From positions 434,001 through 498,000 of the forward strand of contig UCJA01000010.1 in NCBI GenBank assembly GCA_900472675.1: 64,000 nt of DNA, read 5' to 3'. The translations under genes were made by a program, and so were the position numbers. Positions 8,048-16,467 of this stretch are shown here, in pieces. How positions within the stretch are numbered: the stretch's first letter is position 1; every line of letters starts with the position of its first letter. Under the pieces are notes generated by a model. The model saw nothing but the letters and a program-made list of their open reading frames with translations. It was not told the origin of the DNA and searched no databases. The stretch is from Hyphomicrobiales bacterium (GTDB taxonomy: Bacteria; Pseudomonadota; Alphaproteobacteria; Rhizobiales; Rhizobiaceae).

Positions 8048-8893
8048 ATGAAATTCCTGCGTTATGGACCCATTGGAAGCGAAAAGCCCGGTGTTCTCGA
8101 TGCCGACGGCAAGATCCGCGATCTCTCCGGCCACGTTGGCGACCTCTCCGGCGCGTCGCTTGACCCGGCAGCGTTGGCAAAGCTTGCAGGTGTCGATCCC
8201 ACGACGCTCCCGCTGGTTGAAGGCACGCCGCGCATTGGAGCCTGCGTCGCCGGCACGGGCAAGTTCATCTGCATCGGCCTCAACTACTCCGACCATGCCG
8301 CCGAAACGGGCGCAACCGTACCGCCGGAGCCGGTGATCTTCATGAAGGCGACCTCCGCCATCGTCGGTCCGAACGACAACGTCGTCATTCCGCGCGGTTC
8401 GGAGAAGACCGACTGGGAAGTCGAACTCGGCGTGGTGATCGGCAAGACCGCAAAGTACGTCTCGGAAGCCGATGCCATGGATTACGTGGCCGGCTACTGC
8501 GTTTCGCATGACGTGTCCGAGCGCGCCTTCCAGAGCGAGCGCTCCGGCCAGTGGACCAAGGGCAAGTCCTGCGACACCTTCGGCCCGATCGGCCCCTGGC
8601 TGGTGACGAAGGACGAAGTCGCCGACCCGCAGAACCTTTCCATGTGGCTGAAGGTCAATGGCGAGAGCATGCAGAACGGCTCCTCGAAGACCATGGTCTA
8701 CGGCGTTGCCTTTTTGGTCTCCTACCTGTCGCAGTTCATGTCGCTGCATCCGGGCGACGTCATCTCCACCGGCACGCCCCCCGGCGTCGGCCTCGGCATG
8801 AAGCCGCAGCGCTTCCTGAAGGCTGGCGACGTGGTGGAACTCGGCATCGAGGGCCTCGGCAGCCAGACCCAGACCTTCGTCGCCGACGTCTGA
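8048..8893 (+). CDS. FAH-family hydrolase, probable 2,4-diketo-3-deoxy-L-fuconate hydrolase
   Basis: A 281-residue fumarylacetoacetate-hydrolase fold protein. The motifs FICIGLNYSDHAAETG and the metal-binding DWEVELGVVIGK (E-x-E) with the later Asp in CVSHDVSERAFQ are visible, as is the C-terminal GDVISTGTPPGVGLGM. It would hydrolyse the C-C bond of the 2,4-diketo acid to pyruvate and L-lactate, the last step of the L-fucose route in Xanthomonas/Burkholderia-type pathways. It sits between the SDR and the fuconate dehydratase, in the same operon, with AAAGGA as ribosome site. Homologues in other settings act on related diketo acids, so context decides the call. Confidence 0.85.
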   Translation: MKFLRYGPIGSEKPGVLDADGKIRDLSGHVGDLSGASLDPAALAKLAGVDPTTLPLVEGTPRIGACVAGTGKFICIGLNYSDHAAETGATVPPEPVIFMKATSAIVGPNDNVVIPRGSEKTDWEVELGVVIGKTAKYVSEADAMDYVAGYCVSHDVSERAFQSERSGQWTKGKSCDTFGPIGPWLVTKDEVADPQNLSMWLKVNGESMQNGSSKTMVYGVAFLVSYLSQFMSLHPGDVISTGTPPGVGLGMKPQRFLKAGDVVELGIEGLGSQTQTFVADV

Positions 8894-8927
8894 TACCCGA
8901 ACGCCCGTCCACGAAAGGCCGCCGCCC

Positions 8928-10217
8928 ATGACCCGTATCACCAATCTTCGCGTCTTCGACCTGCGCTTCCCGACCTCGGCAAGCCTCGACGGTTCGGACG
9001 CGATGAACCCGGATCCGGATTACTCGGCGGCCTATGTCATCCTCGACACCGATCGCGAAGGGATTGCCGGACACGGCCTGACCTTCACGATCGGGCGGGG
9101 CAACGACATCTGCTGCATGGCGATCGAAGCCATGCGGCACCTGATTGTCGGTGCGGACCTCGATGAGGTTCGTGCAGCGCCGGGACGCTTCTGGCGGCAC
9201 CTGACCGGCGATAGCCAGTTGCGCTGGATCGGGCCCGATAAGGGCGCCATGCATCTGGCCACCGGCGCGGTGGTCAATGCGCTTTGGGATGCCATGGCAA
9301 AAGAGGCCGGCATGCCGGTCTGGAAGCTCGTCTCCACCATGACGCCCGAACAGATCGCCGACATCGTCGACTACCGCTATCTGACAGATGCGCTGACCCG
9401 GGACGAAGCGGTCGAGATCCTGAAGAAGGCAGAACTCGGCAAGGCCGAGCGCATGGAGATCCTCGAGCGTGAGGGCTATGCCTGCTATACGACCTCGGCC
9501 GGTTGGCTGGGCTATGGCGACGAGAAGCTGCGGCGTCTCGCCCAGGAGGCGATCGATTCCGGCTTCAACCACATCAAGATGAAGGTGGGCCGCGACCTTG
9601 AAGACGATATCCGCCGGCTGACGATCGCCCGGGAGGTGATCGGCCCCGATCGCTACCTGATGATCGATGCGAACCAGGTCTGGGAGGTCGGGCAGGCGAT
9701 CGACTGGGTCAAACAACTGGCGTTCGCCAAGCCCTTCTTCATCGAAGAGCCGACCAGCCCGGACGACGTGGCCGGTCACCGCAAGATCCGGGAGGCGATT
9801 GCCCCGGTCAAGGTCGCGACCGGCGAGATGTGCCAGAACCGCATCATGTTCAAGCAGTTCATCACCGAGGGCGCGATCGATATCGTGCAGATCGATAGCT
9901 GCCGCATGGGTGGGTTGAACGAGGTGCTGGCAGTGCTGCTGATCGCCGCCAAATACGGCAAGCCCGTCTGGCCGCATGCTGGCGGCGTCGGCCTTTGCGA
10001 ATACGTGCAGCACCTGTCGATGATCGATTACGTCGCTGTCTCGGGCACCAAGGAGGGCCGCGTGATCGAGTATGTCGATCACCTGCATGAGCACTTCGTC
10101 GATCCCTGCGTCATTAAGGACGCCGCCTACATGCCGCCGTCCCGCCCGGGTTTCTCCATCGAGATGAAGCCGCAGTCGATTGCGGCCTATACCCACGGTC
10201 AGCAAAAGGCGGCCTGA
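8928..10217 (+). CDS. L-fuconate dehydratase (enolase superfamily)
   Basis: A 429-residue enolase-superfamily dehydratase. The K-x-K of the active site is in FNHIKMKVGRD (about residues 216-225). Metal ligands are in LMIDANQVW, FIEEPTSPDD and VATGEMCQN, and the catalytic His is in VWPHAGGVGLCEYVQHLSM. Length and the N-terminal DLRFPTSASLDGSDAMNPDPDYSAAYV match the L-fuconate dehydratase subgroup closely. It removes water from L-fuconate to give 2-keto-3-deoxy-L-fuconate. It is the last gene of the operon; a symmetric hairpin at 10234-10256 separates it from a convergent altronate dehydratase gene. Confidence 0.92.
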   Translation: MTRITNLRVFDLRFPTSASLDGSDAMNPDPDYSAAYVILDTDREGIAGHGLTFTIGRGNDICCMAIEAMRHLIVGADLDEVRAAPGRFWRHLTGDSQLRWIGPDKGAMHLATGAVVNALWDAMAKEAGMPVWKLVSTMTPEQIADIVDYRYLTDALTRDEAVEILKKAELGKAERMEILEREGYACYTTSAGWLGYGDEKLRRLAQEAIDSGFNHIKMKVGRDLEDDIRRLTIAREVIGPDRYLMIDANQVWEVGQAIDWVKQLAFAKPFFIEEPTSPDDVAGHRKIREAIAPVKVATGEMCQNRIMFKQFITEGAIDIVQIDSCRMGGLNEVLAVLLIAAKYGKPVWPHAGGVGLCEYVQHLSMIDYVAVSGTKEGRVIEYVDHLHEHFVDPCVIKDAAYMPPSRPGFSIEMKPQSIAAYTHGQQKAA

Positions 10218-10233
10218 CCGGGCGATCAAGAGA

Positions 10234-10256
10234 AAGGGCGCGAAAGCCGCGCCCTT
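10234..10256. terminator. bidirectional hairpin between convergent operons
   Basis: AAGGGCGCG-AAAGC-CGCGCCCTT is a perfect 9-base stem located between the stop codons of the fuconate dehydratase (+) and the altronate dehydratase (-). Terminal A/T pairs give short U runs on both strands, so it can serve both operons. Confidence 0.7.
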
Positions 10257-10266
10257 CGATCGGTCC

Positions 10267-11793
10267 TTACATCACCGCGCCGATCTGCCAGGGCACGAAC
10301 TCGTTGCGTCCATAACCCAGCTGTTCCGACTTCGATGGCTGGCCGGATGCGACCGCGAGAACGGTTTCGAAGATCTCCCGGCCCTTTTCCTCCAGCGTCA
10401 CGCCATCGATGATGTCGCCACAGTTGATGTCCATGTCTTCGGTCATGCGGGCATAAAGCTCGCTGTTGGTGGCGAGCTTGATTGAGGGCACCGGCTTGCA
10501 GCCATAGGCAGAGCCGCGTCCAGTCGTGAAGCACAGCACATTGGCGCCACCGGCGACCTGGCCGGTTGCAGCAACCGGATCGTAGCCGGGCGTATCCATG
10601 TAGACGAAGCCCTTGCGGTCGATGCGCTCGGCATAGCGGTAGACGCCGCGAAGCGTCGAGTTGCCGCCCTTGGCGACAGCGCCCAGCGATTTTTCCAGAA
10701 TGGTGGTGAGCCCACCCGCCTTGTTGCCCGGGGAGGGGTTGTTGTTCATCTCGCCGCCGTTGCGGATCGTGTATTCCTCCCACCAGTGGATGAGGTCGAC
10801 GATCTTCTGGCCGATCTCGACGCTTTCGGCGCGCCGGGTGAGCAGGTGCTCAGCGCCGTAGATTTCCGGCGTTTCGGACAGGATCGCGGTCCCGCCCTGG
10901 CGCACCAGCATGTCGGCGGCCACGCCCAGTGCCGGATTGGCCGTCATGCCCGAATAGCCGTCCGAGCCACCGCACTGCAGCGCCAGCGTCAGTTCGGATG
11001 CGGGCAGAGGCTCGCGGATAGACCGCGCGACGATGGGCAGCATCTCCTTGATGCGTGCAACGCCCGCCTCCACAGCCTTGCGGGTGCCGCCGATCTCCTG
11101 GATCGTCAGCGACTGGAAGTGATCGCCCTCGGCGATCTTGTAGGTGTCCTTCATGCGGCCGATCTGGAAGACTTCGCAGCCGAGACCGACCAGCAGCACG
11201 GCCGCAAAATTGGGATGGCTGGCATAGCCCCACTGGGTGCGCGACAGCACGTCGAAGGCTTCGCCCTTGCCGGCCATGCCGCAGCCCTGGCCATGTGGCA
11301 GCGGAACCACGCCGTCGATGTTCGGATAATCGTTCAGGATGCCCGAGCGGTTGATCTCGTCGGCGACATAGTCGACGACCGTGGCGGAACAGTTCACCGA
11401 CGACAGGATGCCGATATAGTTGCGGGTGCCGGCACGCCCATCAGCGCGGCGGAATCCTTCGAAGAAAGCCGGCGTTTCGCCTTGTCGCAGTCCTTCGAAG
11501 GGCGTCGCTTCAGCCGCAAAGGCGTAGTCGCGGGTAAAGTCCTCGCCCATGGTGACGTTCTTTTCGTGCACCCATTCGCCCGGCTGGATGTCGACCGAAG
11601 CAAAGCCGATCACCTGGCCGAACTTGCGGATCGGCTCGCCCCGCGGGATGGGTCGGCTGGCAGCCTTGTGGCCGCGCGGGATGCGGGATGCGGCGACGAT
11701 CTCGTTCTCGACCGGCGAGCCCGCCGGCAGGTCGGCAATCGCCACCACGACATTGTCCAGCGGGTTGAGGCGCAGGGTCTTCTTTGCAAGCAT
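10267..11793 (-). CDS. uxaA: altronate dehydratase (UxaA family)
   Basis: A 508-residue full-length UxaA-type dehydratase: an N-terminal SAF-like domain (about residues 1-95, DNVVVAIADLPAGSPV... and DIQPGEWVHEKNV) joined to the large C-terminal catalytic domain (GFRRADGRAGTRNYIGILSSVNCSATV; LALQCGGSDGYSGMTANPALG; CFTTGRGSAYGCKPVPSIKLATNSELY). It dehydrates D-altronate to 2-keto-3-deoxy-D-gluconate; some relatives use galactarate. The ATG at 11793 has GGAGG seven bases upstream; a TTG two codons earlier would overlap the preceding stop. It follows a zinc dehydrogenase gene, suggesting an L-galactonate or galacturonate route. The name fits the family; substrate remains an inference. Confidence 0.82.
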   Translation of the reverse strand: MLAKKTLRLNPLDNVVVAIADLPAGSPVENEIVAASRIPRGHKAASRPIPRGEPIRKFGQVIGFASVDIQPGEWVHEKNVTMGEDFTRDYAFAAEATPFEGLRQGETPAFFEGFRRADGRAGTRNYIGILSSVNCSATVVDYVADEINRSGILNDYPNIDGVVPLPHGQGCGMAGKGEAFDVLSRTQWGYASHPNFAAVLLVGLGCEVFQIGRMKDTYKIAEGDHFQSLTIQEIGGTRKAVEAGVARIKEMLPIVARSIREPLPASELTLALQCGGSDGYSGMTANPALGVAADMLVRQGGTAILSETPEIYGAEHLLTRRAESVEIGQKIVDLIHWWEEYTIRNGGEMNNNPSPGNKAGGLTTILEKSLGAVAKGGNSTLRGVYRYAERIDRKGFVYMDTPGYDPVAATGQVAGGANVLCFTTGRGSAYGCKPVPSIKLATNSELYARMTEDMDINCGDIIDGVTLEEKGREIFETVLAVASGQPSKSEQLGYGRNEFVPWQIGAVM

Positions 11794-11795
11794 GA

Positions 11796-12806
11796 TCAAA
11801 CCTCCAGGATTGCCTTGATGACGCCGGCCTCCGGCTTCAGCCAGTCGGTAAACAGCGTTGCCGCATCTTCGAGCCGGCCGCGATGGGTGTTGAGCGCGCG
11901 GGTCGGCACCCGGCCCGCCTCGATCTGTCGAACCACCTCGGCAAAATCGTCCGGCTGGGCGTTGCGGCTGGCGATCAGTGTCGCCTCGCGCTTGTGGAAT
12001 TCCGGGTCTGCGAAGGTGATGTCCTGCCGCACCACCGACAACAGCACGTAGCGGGCGCCATGGGCGAGGAAGTTGAAGCCGCGCTCGATCGGCGTCGCAT
12101 TGCCGGTCGCATCGATCACCACGTCATACCATTCGCCGCCCGTCTGGCGCTCAGCCTCGGCCTCGGCGTCCGCGTCGGCCATGATCGTCGCATCGGCACC
12201 AAGCTGATCCACGGCAAAGGCCAGCCTGTCCGCACGCGTGTCCATTACGGTCACGTGGGCACCGCGGGCTTTGGCAAAGATGATCGCCGACATGCCGATC
12301 GGACCGGATCCGGTTACCAACACGCGGTCGGATGCGGTGAGATTGCCGCGCTTGACGCCATGTGCGCCAATCGCCAGGAATTCGATCATGGCCGCATCTT
12401 CGAGCGGGATGTTGCCGGTTGCCACCACATTTTGTTCGGGCACGGAAACGTATTCGGCCATGCCGCCATCGCAGTGGACGCCCAGCACGCGAATGTTGCG
12501 GCATGCATTGGTGAGGCCCTTGCGACAGGCCTGGCAGGCGCCGCAGGAGAGATAGGGGACGATGTAGACCGGATCACCGGTCTTGAAGCCGCTTCCGGCC
12601 CCTGCTTCCGCCACCGTTCCCGAAAGCTCATGGCCCATTACTCGGGGGTATTCGAGGAAGGGATGCTTTCCGCCAAAGATGTGGAAGTCCGTGCCGCAGA
12701 TCCCGACATGGCGGATGCGCACCAGAACCTCGCCCTCGGCCCGCACCGGCACCGGCCGGTCGACCACCGAAAGGCTGCCCGGTTCGTTGCAAAGTAGCGC
12801 CTTCAT
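11796..12806 (-). CDS. zinc-dependent alcohol dehydrogenase, L-galactonate/threonine-dehydrogenase type
   Basis: A 336-residue medium-chain dehydrogenase. Catalytic zinc ligands are in HVGICGTDFHIFGG and MGHELSG; the structural zinc lobe has SCGACQACRKGLTNAC. The Rossmann motif is VLVTGSGPIGMSAI. The ATG at 12806 follows GAGGAGGACAGG, while an upstream in-frame start 14 codons earlier lacks a ribosome site. The stop nearly abuts the altronate dehydratase start, so the pair is one transcript. Pairing with UxaA suggests oxidation of L-galactonate to tagaturonate (LgoD-like), but no UxaB is adjacent; the mannitol-dehydrogenase-family protein at 13856 could fill that step. Substrate assignment is inference. 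Confidence 0.8.
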   Translation of the reverse strand: MKALLCNEPGSLSVVDRPVPVRAEGEVLVRIRHVGICGTDFHIFGGKHPFLEYPRVMGHELSGTVAEAGAGSGFKTGDPVYIVPYLSCGACQACRKGLTNACRNIRVLGVHCDGGMAEYVSVPEQNVVATGNIPLEDAAMIEFLAIGAHGVKRGNLTASDRVLVTGSGPIGMSAIIFAKARGAHVTVMDTRADRLAFAVDQLGADATIMADADAEAEAERQTGGEWYDVVIDATGNATPIERGFNFLAHGARYVLLSVVRQDITFADPEFHKREATLIASRNAQPDDFAEVVRQIEAGRVPTRALNTHRGRLEDAATLFTDWLKPEAGVIKAILEV

Positions 12807-12865
12807 CCTGTCCTCCTCTTGCCCTTGTTCTTTTTGGATAAAAGACATTGGCTAGGCTGGCAAAT

Positions 12866-12900
12866 TGTTTTTTACTGATAAAGAGCAGGTGTAAAAAACA
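12866..12900. promoter_or_regulatory. 10-base inverted repeat, likely operator of divergent GntR
   Basis: TGTTTTTTAC and GTAAAAAACA are perfect arms separated by 15 bases, in the 141-base divergent gap between the dehydrogenase/altronate dehydratase genes and the tandem-winged-helix GntR gene. Arm centres are 25 bases apart, about 2.5 helical turns. The repeat has no U-tract context and is unlikely to be a terminator. It is the most obvious binding site for the regulator that faces it. Confidence 0.55.
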
Positions 12901-12947
12901 GGGGCGACGGCAAGGCCGTCTCACCAAGGGATGCAGGGGCGCGCGGC

Positions 12948-13844
12948 GTGAAGACGAAGACGGTTTACAAGCGGACCTACAACCAGTGTCTTGACCTCCT
13001 TGCCCGGATGAAGCCGGGACAGGCACTCGCCTCCGAGCCCGTCATGGCCTCGACGCTTGGCGTCAGCCGCACCACGGTGCGCGCCATCATGGCCGAACTC
13101 GTGCGTTGCGGGATCGTGGTAATTGCCGGTCGCACCAAACTCCTGGCGCGGGGGCCGCGTCGCAGCGACTATCTGGCGGGGGGCGATCTGGAGCCGCTGA
13201 CCGATCGGGTGGAGCGGCAGTTCATGGCCTGGATGGTGGGACCGGACTGCAGCCCTGGCCATGTGGTGAACGGGCTGGATCTGGCGCGACAGTTCGGCGT
13301 CTCCACCTCCTCGGTGCGTGATTGCCTCAACCGGTTCAGCCTGTTTGGCTTGCTGGAAAAGCAGAGCAACGGCCGCTGGCGCGCGCGCGGGCTGACGGTG
13401 GATTTCGTGGCCGAACTGTTCGACATGCGCGAGGTCATGGAGTTCCGCGCAGTGGAGCGTTTCGTCGCCCTGCCGGCCGATCATCCCGCATGGCAGGAAC
13501 TCGCCCTCCTGCGCGACGAGCACGAGGCGCTTCTCGGCGATCTCGAACGGCGCTACCGCGAGTTCTCGGATCTCGACCACCGCTTCCACCGGCTGATCGG
13601 CAGCGTCGCGCCCAACCGGTTCTTCGGCAATATCCAGGGCGTCATGTCGCTGATCTTCCATTACCATTACCAGTGGAACAAGAAGGACGAGCGGCTGCGC
13701 AACGAGATCGCCGTCAAGGAGCACCTCGCCTATATCGCCGGGTTGCGGAGCGGCGACCCGGCGGAGGCGCTCGGTGCCTGCCGGCTTCATCTGGAGACGG
13801 CAAGGACGACCATGCTGGATTCGATCGTCGTCTCGCCGTCTTGA
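12948..13844 (+). CDS. GntR/FCD regulator with two winged-helix segments
   Basis: A 298-residue regulator longer than usual GntR/FCD proteins (about 220-240). It seems to carry two helix-turn-helix units: one at about residues 8-62 (LARMKPGQALASEPVMASTL, then GVSRTTVRAIMAEL) and another at about 85-145 (DLARQFGVSTSSVRDCLNRFSLFGLLEKQSNGRWRAR), followed by an FCD ligand-binding domain (FDMREVMEFRAVERF; DLDHRFHRLIGSVAPNRFF; HLETART). Start is GTG with AGGGG upstream. It is divergent from the dehydrogenase/UxaA pair and convergent with the UxuB-like gene. It probably regulates hexonate use. A second protein of the same architecture lies at 22718-23722. Confidence 0.8.
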   Translation: MKTKTVYKRTYNQCLDLLARMKPGQALASEPVMASTLGVSRTTVRAIMAELVRCGIVVIAGRTKLLARGPRRSDYLAGGDLEPLTDRVERQFMAWMVGPDCSPGHVVNGLDLARQFGVSTSSVRDCLNRFSLFGLLEKQSNGRWRARGLTVDFVAELFDMREVMEFRAVERFVALPADHPAWQELALLRDEHEALLGDLERRYREFSDLDHRFHRLIGSVAPNRFFGNIQGVMSLIFHYHYQWNKKDERLRNEIAVKEHLAYIAGLRSGDPAEALGACRLHLETARTTMLDSIVVSPS

Positions 13845-13855
13845 AAGTGATGGGC

Positions 13856-15271
13856 TTAAGCCGTCTCCCAGCTCTTCATTTCGGCGTTGACGAGGTCGCG
13901 CCAGCCCCGAGCTTCTAGCAATTCGCGCGGAAACAGGCCTTCGATCCGGAAAAAGGGCGCAGACGGATCGTCAGTATCGCGTTCGCCGGCTGCTGCAACA
14001 AGCTCGTCCCGTCGCGGATCGTTGCAGTCCATCCGGCGCTGCAGCGAGGCGAGCCAGACGCCGACCGCCTTGGCAAAGGCCGCGCCGTCACTGCCTGCCG
14101 CAAGCGCATCGACCGTTGGGCTGAGAATGCGCTGCGGCAGTTTCTGGCTGGTGTCCATGGCGATCTGGACCGTGCGGTGGGCGATGCGCGGGTTGGCGAA
14201 CCGCTCCAGCAATTGCCGGATATAGGCGTCAAGGTCGATGCCCGGAACCGGATCGAGCGTCGTCACGGCGGCCTGCATGTGCTGCTTAGCCTGCGCGGCA
14301 AGCGCCGGAACAGCCATCACGTCGCGCACATATTCCAGCCCGTGCAGCAGTCCCAGATGGGCGATAAGCGTATGGGCGCCGTTCAGCAGCCGCAGCTTCA
14401 TCTTCTCGTATGGCTCGACATTCTCCACGAACAGCGCGCCGCCGGCCGCCCAAGCGGGGCGTCCGGAGACGAAACGATCCTCTATGATCCACTGGATGAA
14501 GGGCTCGGTCTCGATCGCAAGACGGTCCTCGGCGCCGAGAAGCGCTGCTGCACGCGCTCTTGTCTCGTCGGTTGCGGCAGGCACGATCCGGTCGACCATG
14601 CTGCAGGGAAATTCTCCGTGCTCCGCGATCCAGCGGGCAAGGTCCGGGTCGCGGCGCTCGGCCATTTCCAGCACTAGCTTGCGCACCACGCGGCCATTGG
14701 ACGGCAGGTTGTCGCAGCAAAGAACGGTGAAGGGCGGAACATCGCGGGCGCGCCGAAGCGCCAGACCCTCAACCAGAAATCCGATGGCCCCGACTGGTGC
14801 CTGCGGGTTTTGAAGATCGTTGGCGACGGCCGGATGCGCAGGGTCAAGTCCGCCGCTGACCGGGTGCAGGCCATAGGCTTTCTCGGACACGGTGAGGGTG
14901 ACGATCCGGATCTGCGGGTCCGCCAGATAAGCCAGAACCCGGTCGCGCTCTTCAGCCGCGCAGATCCAGTCGATCGTCGCGCCGATGACTTCCGCGCGGT
15001 CGCCGTCCGGCTCGCCGACGAGCACCGAATACAGCCCGTCCTGCTCGGCCAACGCCTCAACCGGTTCGGGCGAGCGCAGGTTGACGGCGACAATACCCCA
15101 GGGCCCGAACTGCGCCTGTAGCGCGCGCTGGGTGTAGACCGCCTGGTGGGCGCGGTGGAAGGCGCCGAGGCCCATGTGGACGATGCCGGGGGAGAGGTCG
15201 GCGCGGTCATAGCCGGGCGCCCGCACCGAGGCGGGCAGCGCAACAGCGTTCGAAAGGCGAGGCAGGGTCAT
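13856..15271 (-). CDS. uxuB: mannitol dehydrogenase family protein, probable fructuronate reductase
   Basis: A 471-residue long-chain NAD-dependent polyol dehydrogenase. Visible are the N-terminal dinucleotide segment GIVHMGLGAFHRAHQAVYTQ, CCDNLPSNGRVVRKLV, and the catalytic region RLLNGAHTLIAHLGLLHG with the nearby Lys (EKMKLRLLNGAH). Sequence and context (immediately after uxuA) point to D-fructuronate reductase making D-mannonate. Mannitol 2-dehydrogenases share the fold, and the protein might also reduce tagaturonate for the UxaA branch. The start overlaps the uxuA stop by one base (TGATG), so translation is coupled. Last gene of a seven-gene operon. Confidence 0.8.
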   Translation of the reverse strand: MTLPRLSNAVALPASVRAPGYDRADLSPGIVHMGLGAFHRAHQAVYTQRALQAQFGPWGIVAVNLRSPEPVEALAEQDGLYSVLVGEPDGDRAEVIGATIDWICAAEERDRVLAYLADPQIRIVTLTVSEKAYGLHPVSGGLDPAHPAVANDLQNPQAPVGAIGFLVEGLALRRARDVPPFTVLCCDNLPSNGRVVRKLVLEMAERRDPDLARWIAEHGEFPCSMVDRIVPAATDETRARAAALLGAEDRLAIETEPFIQWIIEDRFVSGRPAWAAGGALFVENVEPYEKMKLRLLNGAHTLIAHLGLLHGLEYVRDVMAVPALAAQAKQHMQAAVTTLDPVPGIDLDAYIRQLLERFANPRIAHRTVQIAMDTSQKLPQRILSPTVDALAAGSDGAAFAKAVGVWLASLQRRMDCNDPRRDELVAAAGERDTDDPSAPFFRIEGLFPRELLEARGWRDLVNAEMKSWETA

Positions 15272-16467
15272 CAGTTCAATCCAAATTGCGGATGGCTCAG
15301 GGCACGTTCGATGCCCCTCAATTCGGCCAAGCCTTTCAGTCGGCCGATGGCGGGATAGCCGGGCTGGGCGCCACGGTTAAGGTCGTCGAGGATTTCCTGT
15401 CCGTGGTCCGGTCGCATGGGAATGCGATGGTCCGCAAGCCCTGCATCTCTGCGCCGCTGCTCTTCCTTAAGCAATGCCGCGATCACCGCCACCATGTCCG
15501 TGCCACCCTCCAGGTGCTCGTCCTCGAAAAAGGAGCACGGCAGGCTGTCCGTATCGCGCGTCACATTGCGAAGGTGGACGAAGTGGATGCGGGAGGCAAA
15601 GCGGGTGGCGATCGCGGGCAGGTCGTTATCCTGCCGGGCGCCGAGCGAGCCGGTGCAGAGCGTGACGCCGTTGTTGCGGCTGTCCACCGCTTCGAGCATG
15701 TGCGCGTAGTCGTCCGCCGTGGAGAGGATGCGCGGGAGGCCGAGCAGCGGCCATGGCGGATCGTCCGGATGGGCGCAGATGTTGATGCCGACCTCTTCCG
15801 CCACGGGTACGACCTCTGACAAGAAGTCGACGAGGTTGGACTTGAGGCGGGCAGCATCGAGGCCGTGGTAGGAGCGGAGCTTCTCGAGAAGCTGGTCGAG
15901 CGAATAGCCGTCGGCCGAACCCGGCAGACCGGCGCCGATGTTTTTCCCGAGCGCGGCGATCCTGGCGTCATCCATCTGCGCAAAGCTGCGGGCGGCGGCA
16001 TCCGCCTGTTCCGACGTGTAATCGGCCGCGGCGCCGGGCCTCTTGAGGATGTGGATGTCGAAGGCGACGAAATCGGCCAGGTCGAAGCGCATGGCCTTGG
16101 CGCCATGCCGGGTCTCCCAGCGCAGGTCAGTGCGGGTCCAGTCGAGGATCGGCATGAAATTATAGCAGACGGTGCGGATGCCGGTTTGCGACAGTCGCCG
16201 CAGGCTCTCCTGCCAGGCGCTAATATGCGCGCGCCAGTCGCCCGTCTGTGTCTTGATGTCTTCCGAAACCGGCACGCTTTCCACCACGTCCCAGACCAGT
16301 CCGCCGGCCTCGATTTCCGCGTGACGCTGCCGGATTTCCTCGAGCGGCCAGACAAGGCCGGTCGGGATATGGTGGAGGGCGCTGACAATCCCTTCCGCCC
16401 CGGCCTGCGCTGCATCCCTGACCGTGACCTTGTCGATCGGTCCAAACCACCGCCACGTATGCTTCAT
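15271..16467 (-). CDS. uxuA: mannonate dehydratase
   Basis: A 398-residue UxuA-family TIM-barrel dehydratase (usual length 390-400). It begins MKHTWRWFGPIDKVTVRDA, with later VCYNFMPILDWTRTDL and NICAHPDDPPWPLLGLPRI, the metal-binding His/Cys region, and HFVHLRNV and RPDHGQEILDDL near the C-terminus. It converts D-mannonate to 2-keto-3-deoxy-D-gluconate in the cytosol. The ATG at 16467 overlaps the preceding dehydrogenase stop as ATGA; upstream in-frame starts lie inside that gene and are rejected. Co-transcribed with uxuB and a TRAP transporter, which together describe hexuronate/hexonate uptake and breakdown. Confidence 0.93.
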   Translation of the reverse strand: MKHTWRWFGPIDKVTVRDAAQAGAEGIVSALHHIPTGLVWPLEEIRQRHAEIEAGGLVWDVVESVPVSEDIKTQTGDWRAHISAWQESLRRLSQTGIRTVCYNFMPILDWTRTDLRWETRHGAKAMRFDLADFVAFDIHILKRPGAAADYTSEQADAAARSFAQMDDARIAALGKNIGAGLPGSADGYSLDQLLEKLRSYHGLDAARLKSNLVDFLSEVVPVAEEVGINICAHPDDPPWPLLGLPRILSTADDYAHMLEAVDSRNNGVTLCTGSLGARQDNDLPAIATRFASRIHFVHLRNVTRDTDSLPCSFFEDEHLEGGTDMVAVIAALLKEEQRRRDAGLADHRIPMRPDHGQEILDDLNRGAQPGYPAIGRLKGLAELRGIERALSHPQFGLN

